Of a DNA stretch of 22,785 nt, positions 12,823-18,698 are shown one piece after another. A program made the position numbers and the translations under genes. The notes beneath the pieces were generated by a model. It was not told the DNA's origin and searched no databases. It was given only the letters and a program-made list of their open reading frames with translations. Numbering within the stretch: the stretch's first letter is position 1; each line of letters opens with the position of its first letter. The stretch spans positions 1 through 22,785 of IMG/VR virus record IMGVR_UViG_3300025138_000394, one strand, 5' to 3'. This DNA comes from a virus.

Positions 12823-13173
12823 ATGGAAACTTTAAACTATTACGAATTACTAGAAAAGACAAAAGGCGGAAAAATCTTTTCCCTTACTTATTCGCGCGCT
12901 GACAAATCATTGGGCGCGGGAAAATTTAGATTTGGCGTTAAATCTTATTTAAAAGGTGGATCTTTAAAATATGATCCGATCAAGGCTAAAAATTTGGTTT
13001 TGTTTAATATGTCAAAAAAACAATATCGCACCATCAAATTTGAGCGGATTATATCCGCAAAAATTGACGGGGTAGAATATAAATTTTTCAATGATACATT
13101 TGCAAACTCAATGGAGCGTATCGACAAAGCAATTAAAAACATTAATAAATTAAATAAAATAATTAACAGATGA
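12823..13173 (+). CDS. SH3-like beta-barrel protein (DUF2693-like)
   Basis: The 116-residue product starts METLNYYELLEKTKGGKIFS and contains KIFSLTYSRADKSLGAGKFR, GVKSYLKGG, KNLVLFNMSKKQYRTIKFER and IISAKIDGVEY. The series kIFsvty...GkxRxxxxxGVkxxxkGG...Lvxxxdxxkxxyrtixxdriisxk is what I know from the Bacteroidota SH3 beta-barrel fold family near DUF2693. Its role is unknown. The frame extends upstream to 12757 but overlaps the tiny peptide; the ATG at 12823 with the ACAAA leader is chosen. Its codons include CGC, CGG and CGT for Arg, unlike most of the window. Confidence 0.75.
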   Translation: METLNYYELLEKTKGGKIFSLTYSRADKSLGAGKFRFGVKSYLKGGSLKYDPIKAKNLVLFNMSKKQYRTIKFERIISAKIDGVEYKFFNDTFANSMERIDKAIKNINKLNKIINR

Positions 13174-13391
13174 AAACACAAAAAAAATTTTATTGGAGTC
13201 CGCAAACTATAGATTTTTTTCAGCTATTAAAAAATAGTGAAGGAAATGAAAAAATGAAAGAAAGTATATCAATTTTTATTCATAATGAATGCGATTTAGA
13301 AGACAATGAAACATTTGAAGACTTGATAGATGATTTGATTTTTCAAGTTGAAAACACAACTTTAGAAGAAATAGAAAATTTAAAAAAATAA
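13170..13391 (+). CDS. Hypothetical acidic protein, 73 aa
   Basis: The ATG overlaps the stop of the SH3-like gene (ATGA). The product starts MKTQKKFYWSPQTIDFFQLL and is strongly acidic in its second half (CDLEDNETFEDLIDDLIFQV, TTLEEIENL). It is likely helical. No family is recognised. It is translationally coupled to its neighbour and belongs to the cassette operon. Confidence 0.6.
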   Translation: MKTQKKFYWSPQTIDFFQLLKNSEGNEKMKESISIFIHNECDLEDNETFEDLIDDLIFQVENTTLEEIENLKK

Positions 13392-13395
13392 TAAT

Positions 13396-13533
13396 ATGAG
13401 TAATGAAATGTTAATAAAAATTTACGATGAATTAATAGTTTTATATGATTTTTATAATGATTTAAATGATGAAGATGGATTAAGAAATGTAAATCATATT
13501 TTAAATGAATTAAATAAAAATATAAAAGAATAA
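13396..13533 (+). CDS. Small hypothetical protein, 45 aa
   Basis: MSNEMLIKIYDELIVLYDFY continues NDLNDEDGLRNVNHILNELN and ends KNIKE. It is a short acidic helical protein, very AT-rich. It lies four bases after the gene before and five before the next, in the same operon. Even spacing and the A-rich start region support it; no family is recognised. Confidence 0.5.
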   Translation: MSNEMLIKIYDELIVLYDFYNDLNDEDGLRNVNHILNELNKNIKE

Positions 13534-13538
13534 ACAAA

Positions 13539-13763
13539 ATGAAAACTAGAAAACAAAACGAAACATTTTTTGGTGATGGGTATATTTTAGAATATACTTT
13601 AATTCAAACCAAATGGGCGGGTGATAATGATACCCCGCCCGCGGAAGATTGGGAAATTGAAAACGTATCAATTCAAAAAGAAAATCACGAACATTTTGAT
13701 TTACCTATTGAATTTGTAGAGCGGTTTAATATTAACGACAAATTAATTAATTATGATTACTAA
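13539..13763 (+). CDS. Hypothetical protein, 74 aa
   Basis: The product starts MKTRKQNETFFGDGYILEYT and is likely beta-rich at first (YILEYTLIQTKWAGDNDTPP) then acidic (HFDLPIEFVERFNINDKLIN). It has the ACAAAATG start context of the cassette. It overlaps the GP88-like gene by 11 bases, so the two are probably made together. No family is recognised. Confidence 0.6.
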   Translation: MKTRKQNETFFGDGYILEYTLIQTKWAGDNDTPPAEDWEIENVSIQKENHEHFDLPIEFVERFNINDKLINYDY

Positions 13764-14517
13764 TTATAAAATACCCGCGCGCCTATTAAGCGCGGGTATA
13801 TCAAACGCGAAGACAAAGAAAAACGAATTAAAAACCTTTATACTTTATTTGGCACCCTATACACAAAACTACAAAGGTGTTAACATATGCCCAAAGGCTT
13901 CAAAAGGATGCGCGGCAGCTTGTTTATTTACAGCGGGGCGGGGTGCGTTTAATAACGTACAAAACGCCCGTATTAATAAAACAAACTTTTACATTGAAAA
14001 CAAAAGTTTATTTATTAAAAAGTTAGCGGGTGAAATAATCAAAGAAACTGCAAAGGCTAAGAAGAAAGGCGAAAAAATTGCCTTTCGTTTAAATGGTACG
14101 TCTGATATTGATTTCATTTACTTACTTGAAAAATACGCGGGTTTAAATATTAAAGACCTAAGCCCGCACGCGGTCTTTTATGATTATACTAAGATCATTG
14201 GCAAAGTAAAAAAGTATCTTAATCATCCTAATTATTATTTAACCTTTTCACGGGCGGAAGATAACGAAACAGAAACAATGCAAGCCCTACAAATGGGCGC
14301 TAATGTTTCCGCGGTCTTTTCCCTGGATCTACCAGGAACCTGGAGCGGGTTCAAGGTTGTGGACGGTGACGTGAGCGATTTAGTAATGCTGACCGCCAAA
14401 AACAGCATCTTAGGTTTACGGGCAAAAGGTAAGGCCCGCAAAGATGACAGCGGATTTACAATTAATAGCAATAAACTAAACACAAAACAAAATGAGCAAA
14501 TCAAAGCAACAGTTTGA
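13753..14517 (+). CDS. GP88/DUF7227-like phage protein with Cys cluster
   Basis: The 254-residue protein shows the hallmarks I know from the Gene product 88 / DUF7227 group: an N-terminal NAKTKKNE followed by LYLAPY, a Cys cluster VNICPKASKGCAAACLFTAG (Cys46, Cys53, Cys57; C-x6-C-x3-C), RGAFNNVQNARINKT, FRLNGTSDIDF (about 111-121), VFYDYTK (about 141-147) and YLTFSRAED (about 162-170). The three Cys could hold zinc or an iron-sulfur cluster; the reaction is unknown. All seven Arg codons are CGN, with none AGA or AGG, against the AGA/AGG preference of the flanking phage genes. It is the largest gene of the cassette. Confidence 0.8.
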   Translation: MITNYKIPARLLSAGISNAKTKKNELKTFILYLAPYTQNYKGVNICPKASKGCAAACLFTAGRGAFNNVQNARINKTNFYIENKSLFIKKLAGEIIKETAKAKKKGEKIAFRLNGTSDIDFIYLLEKYAGLNIKDLSPHAVFYDYTKIIGKVKKYLNHPNYYLTFSRAEDNETETMQALQMGANVSAVFSLDLPGTWSGFKVVDGDVSDLVMLTAKNSILGLRAKGKARKDDSGFTINSNKLNTKQNEQIKATV

Positions 14518-14683
14518 ACACTACAGAAAACAAAGCAAAGAAATAAAAAAGCTTTATCCAATTAGAAAAGCTTTATCTATAATTGAATATGATATAACCG
14601 ACCCCGCGGAATATTACATAACAGATAACAAAACATTCTATAAAAGAATTAAACAAACCGAATTTATAAACCTAACAAAATGA
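14492..14683 (+). CDS. Small hypothetical basic protein, 63 aa
   Basis: The frame starts inside the end of the GP88-like gene (26-base overlap) with the ACAAAATG context shared by the cassette genes, which decides this start. The product begins MSKSKQQFEHYRKQSKEIKK, is Lys/Tyr-rich and contains ITDPAEYYITDNKTFYKRIK. It overlaps the next gene by four bases (ATGA). No family is recognised; the basic start suggests nucleic-acid contact. Confidence 0.55.
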   Translation: MSKSKQQFEHYRKQSKEIKKLYPIRKALSIIEYDITDPAEYYITDNKTFYKRIKQTEFINLTK

Positions 14684-14886
14684 AGATACAAGAAACAATA
14701 CACGAAGAAGTAAACATTTGCGGGCTTATGCTCCCACAAAAAGAAGTTAATAACATATATGTTGACTTTGAAACAAATGACAAACTATATAGATTTGATT
14801 TAAAGCCTACCGACTTTTTAGAATGGTTTGACAATGAAAGTATTAAACAAATAAAAGACTATATAAATAAAAAGTATTGCACTTAA
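14680..14886 (+). CDS. Hypothetical protein, 68 aa, last cassette gene
   Basis: The product starts MKIQETIHEEVNICGLMLPQ and contains YVDFETNDKLYRFDLKPTDF and a basic end (INKKYCT). It is coupled to the gene before by ATGA. A strong terminator follows 25 bases after its stop, closing the operon. No family is recognised. Confidence 0.6.
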   Translation: MKIQETIHEEVNICGLMLPQKEVNNIYVDFETNDKLYRFDLKPTDFLEWFDNESIKQIKDYINKKYCT

Positions 14887-14911
14887 TATAATAATTGAAT
14901 AAATTTATAAC

Positions 14912-14940
14912 AGCCTGATTTTTAATCGGGCTTTTTTTTT
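14912..14940 (+). terminator. Rho-independent terminator of the cassette operon
   Basis: AGCCTGATT (14912-14920) pairs with AATCGGGCT (14924-14932) around TTT, with one G-T pair, and ends in nine T (14932-14940). It is the strongest terminator in the window and shows that the cassette is transcribed as one closed unit. Confidence 0.9.
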
Positions 14941-14986
14941 GGGTATACTCGCGCCTTAAAACGAATCAACCAAACCGAAAACCTTA

Positions 14987-15040
14987 TTAAACATAGGCCC
15001 AGGAGCCCCTCAGAGGGCTTCTAAGGGCCTTAAACATAGG
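14987..15040 (+). repeat. TTAAACATAGG direct repeats flanking a hairpin
   Basis: TTAAACATAGG occurs at 14987-14997 and 15030-15040. Between them AGGCCC (14995-15000) pairs with GGGCCT (15025-15030), and GAGCCC pairs with GGGCTTC with one bulge around a short loop. The first copy runs on as GGCCCAGGAGCCCC, close to the array copy at 12314 (GGCCCAGGAACTCG). So the right side of the cassette carries a diverged relative of the left-side repeats. Confidence 0.75.
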
Positions 15041-15088
15041 AGCTGGACCTTACCCCCGCCCGGATATTTGCGGCCCGCTAAGGAAAGG

Positions 15089-15186
15089 AACGTAAAACGG
15101 GCCAAATCCGTTATAGTATATTGACTTTTATAAAATCAACGTAAAACGGGCCCGAATGGATATAGTATATCCGGTTTAATAAAATC
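15089..15186 (+). repeat. 49-bp tandem repeat with palindrome
   Basis: AACGTAAAACGGGCC occurs at 15089-15103 and 15138-15152, and the following sequence also repeats (TATAGTATAT, then TTnATAAAATCAA), giving two 49-bp units. The second contains the perfect inverted repeat GGATATA-G-TATATCC (15158-15172); the first has a degenerate form. Two matching sites 49 bp apart upstream of the tail operon look like paired operator or activator sites. Confidence 0.75.
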
Positions 15187-15403
15187 AAGCGGTTTAGAAA
15201 ACTGTGTCAAGAGAAGTAAACCTTAAGATAAAAACATAGTTAACCCAAAGCCTCTATATTAATTCTCAGTATAAATATTGAATTGTCATTGTTGTTCGTT
15301 TAATCTCTCACAATTCCAATTATATATTAATATAACCATTTTTTTCACCTTTTGTTTTATTTTTACTTATGGTACAATTAACCTGCATATTGGTTATATT
15401 AGT

Positions 15404-16108
15404 ATGAAGCAATTTAAGATAGACATCCCCAAGTCGCTACGAGGGATTCCTCTAAAGGAATACCAAAGGTTTTTTAAAGTATCAGAAGATAATAAAGAAG
15501 CCAAAGATCCAGAATTCTTAAACCTTAAGATGTTAGAGATCTTTTGCGGCTTAAGCTTAAAGGAGGCTTATAATATGAAATTGACTGATTTTAGCTTTAT
15601 AATTAATCACCTTAATGAGTTATTTAAGCAAGAGACACCTATGATTAATAAGTTCTCCTTAAAGGACCCAAAAGGGGATGAGGTAGAGTTTGGTTTTATA
15701 CCTAGGCTTGATGATATATCCCTAGGAGAGTTTGTTGACTTAGACACCTATGTTTCAGACTGGAGTGATATGCACAAAGCTATGGCAGTATTATATAGGC
15801 CAATAACCTTTGATAAGAGGGGTATGTATCTTATAGAGGATTATGAAAGCTCAGATAAATACTCAGAGGTAATGAAAGATATGCCTATTGATATAGCAAT
15901 CGGAGCTGTTGTTTTTTTTTATCGTTTAGGGAAAGAACTGTCAATTTATTTAACGGGTTATTTGAAGGAGCAGATGAAGAAGGAGGACTCGGAGCTGAGG
16001 CAAGCTTTGGACGAAAATGGGGTTGGTATCAATCAATTTATGCAATCGCTAAAGGAGACCTCCTCAAATTTGAAGAAGTTGCACAACTCAAGGTTACACA
16101 AGCCTTAA
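15404..16108 (+). CDS. Tail assembly chaperone, unshifted product (G-like)
   Basis: The 234-residue product starts MKQFKIDIPKSLRGIPLKEY with a helical body (FLNLKMLEIFCGLSLKEAYN), a beta-rich part (NKFSLKDPKGDEVEFGFIPR) and a helical region ending in FFYRLGKELSIYLTGYLKEQ. This build, and its place just upstream of tail completion and tape-measure genes, fits the tail assembly chaperones of Bacteroidota phages, which coat the tape measure during tail building, as lambda G does. The frame is open from 15278, but ATG 15404 fits the family start. A T9 run at 15912-15920 allows a -1 shift into a second conserved domain. Confidence 0.75.
   Translation: MKQFKIDIPKSLRGIPLKEYQRFFKVSEDNKEAKDPEFLNLKMLEIFCGLSLKEAYNMKLTDFSFIINHLNELFKQETPMINKFSLKDPKGDEVEFGFIPRLDDISLGEFVDLDTYVSDWSDMHKAMAVLYRPITFDKRGMYLIEDYESSDKYSEVMKDMPIDIAIGAVVFFYRLGKELSIYLTGYLKEQMKKEDSELRQALDENGVGINQFMQSLKETSSNLKKLHNSRLHKP
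15913..15919 (+). promoter_or_regulatory. Putative -1 frameshift slippery heptamer (T TTT TTT)
   Basis: The chaperone frame reads GTT GTT TTT TTT TAT here, so 15913-15919 is a perfect X XXY YYZ heptamer of seven T within a run of nine T. The -1 frame becomes open only at 15892 (a TGA lies at 15889-15891) and stays open to 16173, so the site is placed just where a shift would work. Slippage by RNA polymerase on T9 is an alternative mechanism. Confidence 0.7.
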
Positions 16109-16173
16109 CCTGGTTAGAGTTTGAGAAAGAGAAGAATCAATTAGAGGCTGCTGCTATTAAAAACATAAAATGA
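15919..16173 (+). CDS. Frameshift domain of tail assembly chaperone (T-like)
   Basis: In the -1 frame after the T run there are 84 open codons with no start codon of their own at the front, ending at a TGA that overlaps the next gene's ATG. The second half (GRKWGWYQSIYAIAKGDLLK, then FEEVAQLKVTQALTWLEFEK and an EKNQLEAA tail) is the kind of C-terminal domain seen in tail chaperone fusions. A -1 shift would give a 256-residue G-T fusion (172 + 84). This arrangement parallels lambda gpG/gpGT. Real protein products have not been shown here. Confidence 0.75.
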   Translation, partial: LSFRERTVNLFNGLFEGADEEGGLGAEASFGRKWGWYQSIYAIAKGDLLKFEEVAQLKVTQALTWLEFEKEKNQLEAAAIKNIK

Positions 16174-16637
16174 AAGAAATATACGATTTATTAGATAAGA
16201 TTAAAGATAGGCTTAGAGCTAACAATATAACTAATACTGTCACCTTTGGTGATATAATGGAAGTAGATTTAACTAAGACTACTATATTCCCTTTGTCTCA
16301 TATTATGTTGGGTAATGTTAACTTTAGTGAGAACATAATGACTGCTGAAATTAGTGTTTTATCTATGGATATTATAGACAAGAACAAAACCCAAAGTACG
16401 TTTGATTCTTTTTATGGTAATGACAATTTACAAGATGTATTTAATACTCAATTAGCCGTAATAAACGACTTACAAAGCCATCTAAGGAGGTCTGATCTAT
16501 TCGATACAGCTAACTTTAGAGTGGCTGGAGATCCGCTTGCAGAACCGTTCCAAGATCGTTTTGAGAATGAATTAGCTGGATGGACCGCAACCTTTGCTAT
16601 AGAACTAAGTAATAATAACTTTAATATTTGTGAATAG
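16170..16637 (+). CDS. Tail completion/connector-type protein, 155 aa
   Basis: The product starts MKEIYDLLDKIKDRLRANNI, followed by a beta-rich body (FGDIMEVDLTKTTIFPLSHI, ENIMTAEISVLSMDIIDKNK), a helical middle and a final beta segment (LAGWTATFAIELSNNNFNIC). The N-terminal helix plus mixed beta core, and the position between chaperone and gp10-like protein, suit a tail terminator or connector protein. Its start overlaps the chaperone frameshift stop by four bases. Family assignment is by context and pattern only. Confidence 0.6.
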   Translation: MKEIYDLLDKIKDRLRANNITNTVTFGDIMEVDLTKTTIFPLSHIMLGNVNFSENIMTAEISVLSMDIIDKNKTQSTFDSFYGNDNLQDVFNTQLAVINDLQSHLRRSDLFDTANFRVAGDPLAEPFQDRFENELAGWTATFAIELSNNNFNICE

Positions 16638-17091
16638 GAATAACCTCAGAGTAGTAATGGAAAAATATGGCCCAAAGATAAAAGAGGCCATAAAACAATA
16701 TATGGAGGAACAAGATAAAAATGTTACTGGTCAAACAGCAGCAAGTATATATTCTAACGTATTTGAAACGGTAGACTCTATAGGAATCGCAATAGCAGGT
16801 AATACCTCTTTTGCTGTTATGCACACCGGAAGAAAACCTAATTCAAAAGCCCCTCGTTACCAAACAATTAAAAAATGGATGGATAATAAAGGAAGTTTTA
16901 AGGGATCCAAGACGTTAAAGTCAGCATATGCCATTGCTAGGTCCATAGGTAGAAGGGGAATTAAAGGAAAAAACATATCATATGAAGCTTCACTTAGAAT
17001 AATGAATGCATTACTTAGAGATTCATCAGCAGCATATATTAAAGATATAGAATCACACTTTAAAAAGTCAACAAGCAAGAATGTCAACTAA
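16630..17091 (+). CDS. HK97 gp10-like tail completion protein
   Basis: The 153-residue product starts MNRNNLRVVMEKYGPKIKEA, has SIYSNVFETVDSIGIAIAGN (beta hairpin, about 40-59) and MHTGRKPNSKAPRYQTIKKW (about 64-83), then a basic GRRGIKGKN segment and a helical end. An HTGRxP..KxPxxxIxKW segment after a beta hairpin is typical of gp10-like neck/tail completion proteins that join head and tail. A GTG start (16630) is chosen because NLRVVMEKYG resembles family N-termini; ATG 16657 is the alternative. It overlaps both neighbours. Confidence 0.7.
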   Translation: MNRNNLRVVMEKYGPKIKEAIKQYMEEQDKNVTGQTAASIYSNVFETVDSIGIAIAGNTSFAVMHTGRKPNSKAPRYQTIKKWMDNKGSFKGSKTLKSAYAIARSIGRRGIKGKNISYEASLRIMNALLRDSSAAYIKDIESHFKKSTSKNVN

Positions 17092-17647
17092 GATAAACGT
17101 AAGAAGTCCCTTCTATAAAAAATACTCAGCTACTAATTTAAGGTATGTTGATCTTACTGTATACGTTTATTCTGGAACAAAAACAACAGACAAGGGGACA
17201 GCTAAATACAAATTAAGAAAATATCCGACTGGAACTAATAATTATGTGATATTTCAGCTTTCCGAAATAATAAGAGACTACATAAAACCAGAATCTACAA
17301 CGCCATTAAACGATAATATAAATTATGTTAAGTGGGTGCAGGTAGAAGATGAAACCGTACCAAATTTTGTTCCTGACTCTTCAGATATAACAGGATTTGC
17401 AGTAGCTCAAAATGGAACGATAACATTTCCTACTTCAGCTTCTGGGAATCAAGTTATTAATTCAATTAATTTTGTAGATGTAGACAATCCCTCTACAGGA
17501 ACGTCTCTACCTAGTTATAACGCTAATGACGGAACAGACCCTATACCAAGGACCGCAAGAGTAAATATAAAGATCCCTAGTGGGTTTTTTGGTTCCTTAG
17601 ACCAAAACGCATTAGTAATTGTAACCACTGATCAACCACCATCATAA
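17081..17647 (+). CDS. Virion structural protein with duplicated N-terminal domain
   Basis: The 188-residue product starts MSTKINVRSPFYKKYSATNL and carries YVYSGTKTTDKG (about 28-39), a beta strand YVIFQLSEIIRDYI and YVKWVQVE (about 81-88). The first 88 residues match the next gene closely, including an identical VYSGTKTTDKG. The second half (Ser/Thr/Asn-rich, FPTSASGNQV and similar) is not found in the neighbour. It is likely a tail surface or baseplate component. It overlaps the previous gene by 11 bases and is separated from its paralogue by one base. Confidence 0.65.
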   Translation: MSTKINVRSPFYKKYSATNLRYVDLTVYVYSGTKTTDKGTAKYKLRKYPTGTNNYVIFQLSEIIRDYIKPESTTPLNDNINYVKWVQVEDETVPNFVPDSSDITGFAVAQNGTITFPTSASGNQVINSINFVDVDNPSTGTSLPSYNANDGTDPIPRTARVNIKIPSGFFGSLDQNALVIVTTDQPPS

Positions 17648-17648
17648 T

Positions 17649-17936
17649 ATGCCAGAAGTCAAAGCAAACGTACGAAGCCCTTTTTTCTTAAAGTATACTC
17701 AATCGGGTATGACTAATACTAAGATAGAAATATATGTTTACTCTGGGACCAAGACAACTGATAAGGGGTCTATTTTGGCTACGCTAAATAAAGCTCCACT
17801 TCCTGGAGATAACTATGTGATCTTTGAAATATCAGATATAGTGAGAGAATACCTAACAAAAACAATAGCAACACCATTAAACAATAATAAAAGTTATATA
17901 AAATGGATTCAGGTAGAATCCACAATATCTACATAA
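17649..17936 (+). CDS. Structural protein paralogue, N-terminal half of a split gene
   Basis: The 95-residue product starts MPEVKANVRSPFFLKYTQSG and is a paralogue of the first 88 residues of the preceding protein (NVRSPF, IYVYSGTKTTDKG, NYVIFEISDIVREYL, YIKWIQVE). It stops at TAA 17934-17936, and the frame then continues, after ATT, into the ATG of the next gene without changing phase. In related phages, as I remember, this N-terminal domain and the DGYGYF domain occur in one protein, so this may be a gene split by a single stop. Confidence 0.65.
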   Translation: MPEVKANVRSPFFLKYTQSGMTNTKIEIYVYSGTKTTDKGSILATLNKAPLPGDNYVIFEISDIVREYLTKTIATPLNNNKSYIKWIQVESTIST

Positions 17937-17939
17937 ATT

Positions 17940-18698
17940 ATGGCAACAGCATATTATTTAGCCTTTGATGGCTACGGATATTTTAGTGAAGGGGCACAGC
18001 CTGAGCTTAGTAGAAATGCTCTTATATCTTCTGACTATGTATATACTCCAGACGGCACATCTATAGAGATTCCCTTCTTTACAGAGGACGATATAGAAAT
18101 AACATATACAGTTAATGGATCGGCTACAACAGTGGACTTAGCTTCAGATTTTGACAATACGGCTGCAAGTGCCGTTAAGTACGTCACATTTGCTCCTAAT
18201 ACTAATAATTCACCATATGTTATAAGTGTATATAATAATGGCCAAACTAGCTTGTTAAAGAGTATAAACCTAGTTCCTGTATGTGAACCTAAGTATACTC
18301 CTTTAAAATGTCAATTTATAAATAAATATGGGGTAATACAAGCAGCTTACTTCTTTCTAAGATCAGCGGAGCTTTTGCAGATAGAAGATAGTGTCTTTAG
18401 AAAAAACATAATAAGTTCGTCAGCCACATATGATGTTAGTGAAGGTCAAACACAAAGGTTTGATGTAAGGTCTCAAACAACGCTGTCAGTAAATACCGGG
18501 TATGTAGATGAAGATTTTAATAAAACTATAGAGGAAATGTTTTTATCTGAAGACTGTTGGATAACGTACGAAGGTAGTACATTATCTGTGGTCCCCAAAA
18601 CAAAGCAACTCGAATATAAAACACACTTAAACAACAAATTAATAAACTATACAATACAATTTGATTTCGCATCTGAAACTATAAATGCCGTAAGATAA
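17940..18698 (+). CDS. Tail structural protein, C-terminal part of the split gene
   Basis: The 252-residue product starts MATAYYLAFDGYGYFSEGAQ, then PELSRNALISSDYVYTPDGT. It is beta-rich, with a middle KCQFINKYGVIQAAYFFLRS and an end EYKTHLNNKLINYTIQFDFA. It is in the same frame as the gene before, separated by one TAA and one codon, so it could be translated by re-initiation at ATG 17940 or by read-through. Likely a tail or baseplate component. It overlaps the 808-residue gene by one base. Confidence 0.65.
   Translation: MATAYYLAFDGYGYFSEGAQPELSRNALISSDYVYTPDGTSIEIPFFTEDDIEITYTVNGSATTVDLASDFDNTAASAVKYVTFAPNTNNSPYVISVYNNGQTSLLKSINLVPVCEPKYTPLKCQFINKYGVIQAAYFFLRSAELLQIEDSVFRKNIISSSATYDVSEGQTQRFDVRSQTTLSVNTGYVDEDFNKTIEEMFLSEDCWITYEGSTLSVVPKTKQLEYKTHLNNKLINYTIQFDFASETINAVR

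Larger units (their letters stand above)
14941..15403 (+). other. Long non-coding region between cassette and tail genes
   Basis: No convincing gene is seen; a frame open from 15278 only extends the tail chaperone with a hydrophobic stretch and is not credited. The region holds two TTAAACATAGG copies around a strong hairpin (14987-15040), a 49-bp tandem repeat with a palindrome (15089-15186) and AT-rich sequence up to 15403. A promoter for the tail genes must lie here or upstream, but no clear TAnnTTTG site was found. Confidence 0.6.

Noticed and set aside
14235-14561. Antisense frame of 108 codons opposite the GP88-like gene
   Set aside because: It is a shadow of the well-supported + strand gene, with Cys/Phe-rich low-quality content and no context for a minus-strand gene.
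15278-15403. N-terminal extension of the tail chaperone
   Set aside because: The extra residues form a Phe-rich hydrophobic stretch unlike the family; the ATG at 15404 gives the expected soluble start.
17934-17936. Stop-codon recoding in the phage
   Set aside because: TAA, TAG and TGA all serve as ordinary ends of genes throughout the window, so a general code change is not supported; only a local split or read-through is considered.
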